Source of the DNA: Firmicutes bacterium UBA4882
GTDB taxonomy: Bacteria; Bacillota; UBA4882
Direction of reading: 5' to 3'
Assembly (NCBI GenBank): GCA_002399265.1
Contig: DHDG01000048.1
Location: 1-25,909 of the forward strand
DNA length: 25,909 nucleotides
Below, in pieces: positions 23,644-25,909 of the stretch. The notes under the pieces were generated by a model that searched no databases, had not been told where the DNA came from, and saw nothing but the letters and a program-made list of their open reading frames with translations. The first letter of the stretch is position 1, and each line of letters opens with the position of its first letter. Made by a program: the position numbers and the translations under genes.

Positions 23644-24734
23644 CTAAAACTGCACTGCGACAGGAACACTGCTGTTTGCGTTACTACCGTCGCCGAGCTG
23701 GCCGGTAGAATTACTTCCCCAAGCCCAGATGCTGCAGTCCGCCTTTAGGGCAATAGTATGATAACCGCCTCCGGCAATTGCCATGACACCATTGAGCCCG
23801 TTGACCTGCACCGGTGTGGAACGTTGAGTTGTTGTTCCGTCGCCAACCTAGCCGTATGAATTACTTCCCCAAGCCCAGACTGTCCCGTCTTCTTTCAGTG
23901 CAACCGAATGTCCTCTTCCTGCCGCGACCGCCACAACGCCGGTCAGCCCACTAACCCGTACCGGTACGTTACTATAGATATATGTACCGTCACCCAGCTG
24001 GCCATCTCCATTGACGCCCCATGACCAGACCGTGCCGTCATCCTTCAAAGCAATATTATGATCATGGCCTCCGGCGATTGCGACGGCGTCACTAAGCCCG
24101 CTGACCCGTACTGGGAAATAGCTGATAGTTGTTGATCCATCGCCGAGCTGGCCGTAATAATTATTACCCCATGCCCGGACAGTTCCATCTCCCTTTAGGA
24201 AAAGGCTATGTCCGTAGCCGCAAGCCACTTTCGGCTCAACTAAATTAGCGTTCGGGAGCGGAATACGGTTAATTGTTAGATTGGATGCTGCTCCCGTCAC
24301 TACCAGCGGATTAGGAGAAAAACCCCAGTTATCCTGGATAAAGTGCAGCTCATTGGTTCCAAATAGGCCATCAATTGTAAACTCACCGTTACTCCCCGTA
24401 GTTGCTGTTTGTCCGCTGGCAAAGGCAAAAACGCTGACCCCGCTTATTCCTAATCCTGTGGTCAGATGTACGACGCGCCCCGATACCTGGTAAGTCTCCG
24501 CCGGTGGTTCAAGTATCGTTCCTTTGACTACGAGGTTGGCATTTACGGCAGATACATTTACGGGGTCAAAGCCATACTTCTGTTTAAAAAACATTATTTT
24601 TACTTGCCCCGAAAGACCTGTCAGCGCATATTTCCCGTCAGCCCCGCTTTCGATTATGCACGCAACCGTGAGTCAGTAGAGCCAAATGTCTTCACTTCAA
24701 GTTCTCCCCCCTGCAAGATAGCCTGATTAGCTTT
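23644..24734 (-). pseudogene. RCC1-repeat surface protein, broken by amber codon and frameshift
   Basis: An open segment from about 24660 carries a beta-sandwich (GADGKYALTGLSG, then YQVSGRVVHLTTGLGISGVS...TTGSNGEFTIDGL) and four RCC1-type repeats, e.g. VAIAGGHDHNIALKDDGTVW followed by SWG..GDGQLGDG. In repeat 3 the expected GQLGDG reads G-TAG-VGDG (stop at 23848-23850), after which the same frame goes on through TPVQVNGLNGVMAIAGGGYH and repeat 4 to a normal TAG at 23644. Upstream, ANQAILQGGELEVKTFGSTD is in another frame and ends in TAA near 24658, so a frameshift separates it from the rest. I see no start codon or ribosome site; an ATG at 24594 has none. Intact relatives are RCC1-like beta-propellers used in extracellular binding. 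It is a decaying paralogue of the next gene. Confidence 0.8.
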
Positions 24735-24828
24735 GATTAATTTTCGGTTTATTTTCCGTCTTACCTTCCTATTCTTTATCTTCTAATTAATTTATTTTTA
24801 ATAATTACCAACCACCCGCCGCAGCAAA

Positions 24829-24867
24829 AACGCCCGCAAAGATGGGCCACCCATCCTTCCGGGCGTT
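24829..24867 (-). terminator. Terminator of the right-hand RCC1 gene
   Basis: AACGCCCG (24829-24836) pairs with CGGGCGTT (24860-24867), with an inner GATGGG/CCCATC helix; the minus-strand tail is TTTTTGC. The 5' arm AACGCCCGGAAGG equals that of the terminator at 23573-23611. Confidence 0.8.
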
Positions 24868-24895
24868 AATGCTCTTATAGGCACAAATAGGTTTT

Positions 24896-24953
24896 GCCAA
24901 GTGGCCGTCGGGGCGATCCCCATCCCCCACGTCGGAACCGTCCCCATGTGCCA
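24896..24953. repeat. Possible REP-like element (GGCACATGGGGACGG motif)
   Basis: The minus strand carries TGGCACATGGGGACGGTTCC (24953-24934), then a G-rich stretch and a GGGG-CGAT-CCCC hairpin. Motifs of the form GGGGACGGTTC next to a CACA/TGTG end are known to me as dispersed palindromic repeats associated with Y1-type transposases in many bacteria. No transposase is present here. It lies between the right RCC1 stop and its terminator. Confidence 0.45.
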
Positions 24954-24962
24954 GACTTCTGT

Positions 24963-25909
24963 CTAAAAAGTCACTGCTACCGGCGTGTTTGTATTATCGT
25001 AATTGCCTACTCCCAACTCACCGTAGCCGTTCTGCCCCCACGCCCAAACACTGCCGTCATCTTTTAACGCGAGGCTATGCATGCTGCCTGCGGCAATGGC
25101 GACTATATTACTTAACCCACTAACCTGGACCGGTACTTTACTGGTTGCATTTGATCCATTACCAAGCTGGCCGTAAAGATTGAATCCCCAAGTCCAAACG
25201 CTGCCGTCGGCTTTTAGTGCAATAGTATGGCGTTCACCGCCGGCAATGGCGACTACATTATTCAAGCCGTTAACCTGCTTTGGCACATAACTTGGCATAG
25301 TTGTCCCATCGCCAAGTTGGCCCCAGGAATTATCTCCCCACACCCAGACATTGCCATCTGCCTTTAAAGCAAGCGAATGGTGCATCCCACCGCTAATTGC
25401 GATCACGTTGCTCAGCCCGTCAACCTGCTCCGGCAGATTACTATCCGTACCTGTCCCGTTACCAAGCTGGTAATAGCTATTACTCCCCCATACCCATACA
25501 GTTTTATCCGCCTTCAATGCCATACTATGGTTCTTGCCGCCGGCAATTGCAACAACGCCGGTCAACCCGCTTGCCTGCACAGGTATGTTACTGTCAGTAT
25601 TTGTTCCATTGCCAAGCTGGCCAAAGAGGTTATATCCCCAGACCCAGACAGTCCCATCGTCTTTCAATGCCATATTATGAAATCGGCCTGCGTCGACTGT
25701 CATCGTGTTACTTAAACCGAGAGCCCGCCCTGGAAGATTACTGCCTGTGGTTGTCCCGTTACCAAGCTGGCCGTAGCTATTGTAGCCCCAGGTCCAGACA
25801 CTCCCGTCACCTTTCAGCATCAGGGTAGAGCCCCAGCCACCGGCTATTTTGGGCTCGACAATGTTAAGTGCCTGTGGAATGCGCCTGATTTCCAGCTCTT
25901 TTTCTTCCC
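24963..25909 (-). CDS. RCC1-repeat beta-propeller protein, 5' end outside window
   Basis: An open frame of 315 codons enters from the right edge and stops with TAG at 24963. The first visible residues end in IRRIPQALNIVEPKIAGG, matching INRIPLPNANLVEPKVACG of the left paralogue. Six RCC1-type repeats of about 50 residues follow; each has a core such as VVAIAGGERHTIALKADGSV then W.WG.N..GQLGNG. A full propeller usually has seven blades, so one may be supplied by the last or first half-repeat or may be missing. The end is PVAVTF, like PVAVQF in the paralogue. RCC1 repeats bind ligands or proteins; here probably a secreted surface protein, with signal and sandwich domains outside the window. No enzymatic motif. 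Confidence 0.9.
   Translation of the reverse strand, partial: EEKELEIRRIPQALNIVEPKIAGGWGSTLMLKGDGSVWTWGYNSYGQLGNGTTTGSNLPGRALGLSNTMTVDAGRFHNMALKDDGTVWVWGYNLFGQLGNGTNTDSNIPVQASGLTGVVAIAGGKNHSMALKADKTVWVWGSNSYYQLGNGTGTDSNLPEQVDGLSNVIAISGGMHHSLALKADGNVWVWGDNSWGQLGDGTTMPSYVPKQVNGLNNVVAIAGGERHTIALKADGSVWTWGFNLYGQLGNGSNATSKVPVQVSGLSNIVAIAAGSMHSLALKDDGSVWAWGQNGYGELGVGNYDNTNTPVAVTF

Noticed and set aside
23848..23850. TAG as pyrrolysine or another recoded amino acid
   Set aside because: Sister repeats have Gln at this place, one transition from TAG. TAG also ends the giant gene, the small lipoprotein and both RCC1 genes, and no PYLIS-like element or pyl genes are seen.
24963..25820. CRISPR-like regular spacing of about 150 bases
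   Set aside because: The periodicity is that of coding RCC1 repeats, with diverged codons and an open frame.

Overview
The whole window reads from the minus strand: every gene I can support is transcribed right to left, and the long plus-strand frames are shadows. Gene style suggests an anaerobic, low-to-mid-GC Gram-positive bacterium of the Clostridia type. The signs are strong AGGAGG ribosome sites, TTG/GTG starts, U-tailed intrinsic terminators, a probable tungsten aldehyde:ferredoxin oxidoreductase, many ferredoxin-like proteins, and giant secreted beta-sandwich proteins. The genus is not determined; a syntrophic or fermentative Peptococcaceae-like organism would fit.

Region 1 (1-11515, left part = 3' end of the unit): a giant exported mosaic protein of about 3,439 aa is followed 11 bases later by the start of an exported protein with a transglutaminase-like core, cut by the window edge. 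The giant protein has a prenyltransferase-type alpha/alpha toroid, many CARDB-like modules, a discoidin-like domain, a VWA-like fold, FG-GAP repeats, OmpL47-like modules, a glutamine-amidotransferase-like fold and a helical tail. In the second protein the catalytic Cys position is Asp. A sigma70-type promoter lies upstream of the giant gene.

Region 2 (11750-18028): a tightly packed eight-gene redox operon. In order of transcription it encodes a [2Fe-2S] protein (HcnA-like), an FAD/NAD oxidoreductase (HcnB-like), a 2x[4Fe-4S] protein, a BFD-like [2Fe-2S] protein, a DAO-family flavoprotein (HcnC / SoxB / proline-dehydrogenase beta-like), a 4x[4Fe-4S] polyferredoxin, a tungsten aldehyde:ferredoxin oxidoreductase and a MoaD/ThiS sulfur carrier, then a strong terminator. 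The layout suggests a multisubunit amino-acid or amine dehydrogenase whose product is passed to, or whose electrons are shared with, an aldehyde oxidoreductase. This is the most interesting system in the window.

Region 3 (18251-21522): two lipoprotein-like genes in one operon, built from the same roughly 90-residue beta-sandwich module, with an extended -10 promoter. Just upstream lies a decayed class II aldolase gene that has lost its middle and ends in a frameshift.

Region 4 (21956-23492): asnS (asparaginyl-tRNA synthetase) with its own promoter, a TTG start and a terminator; heptamer repeats flank the gene.

Region 5 (23573-25909): two tandem RCC1-repeat (beta-propeller) paralogues. The left one is broken by an amber codon and an upstream frameshift; the right one is open but cut by the window edge. 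Their terminators share the same 5' arm, and a short repeat-like element sits between the right gene and its terminator.
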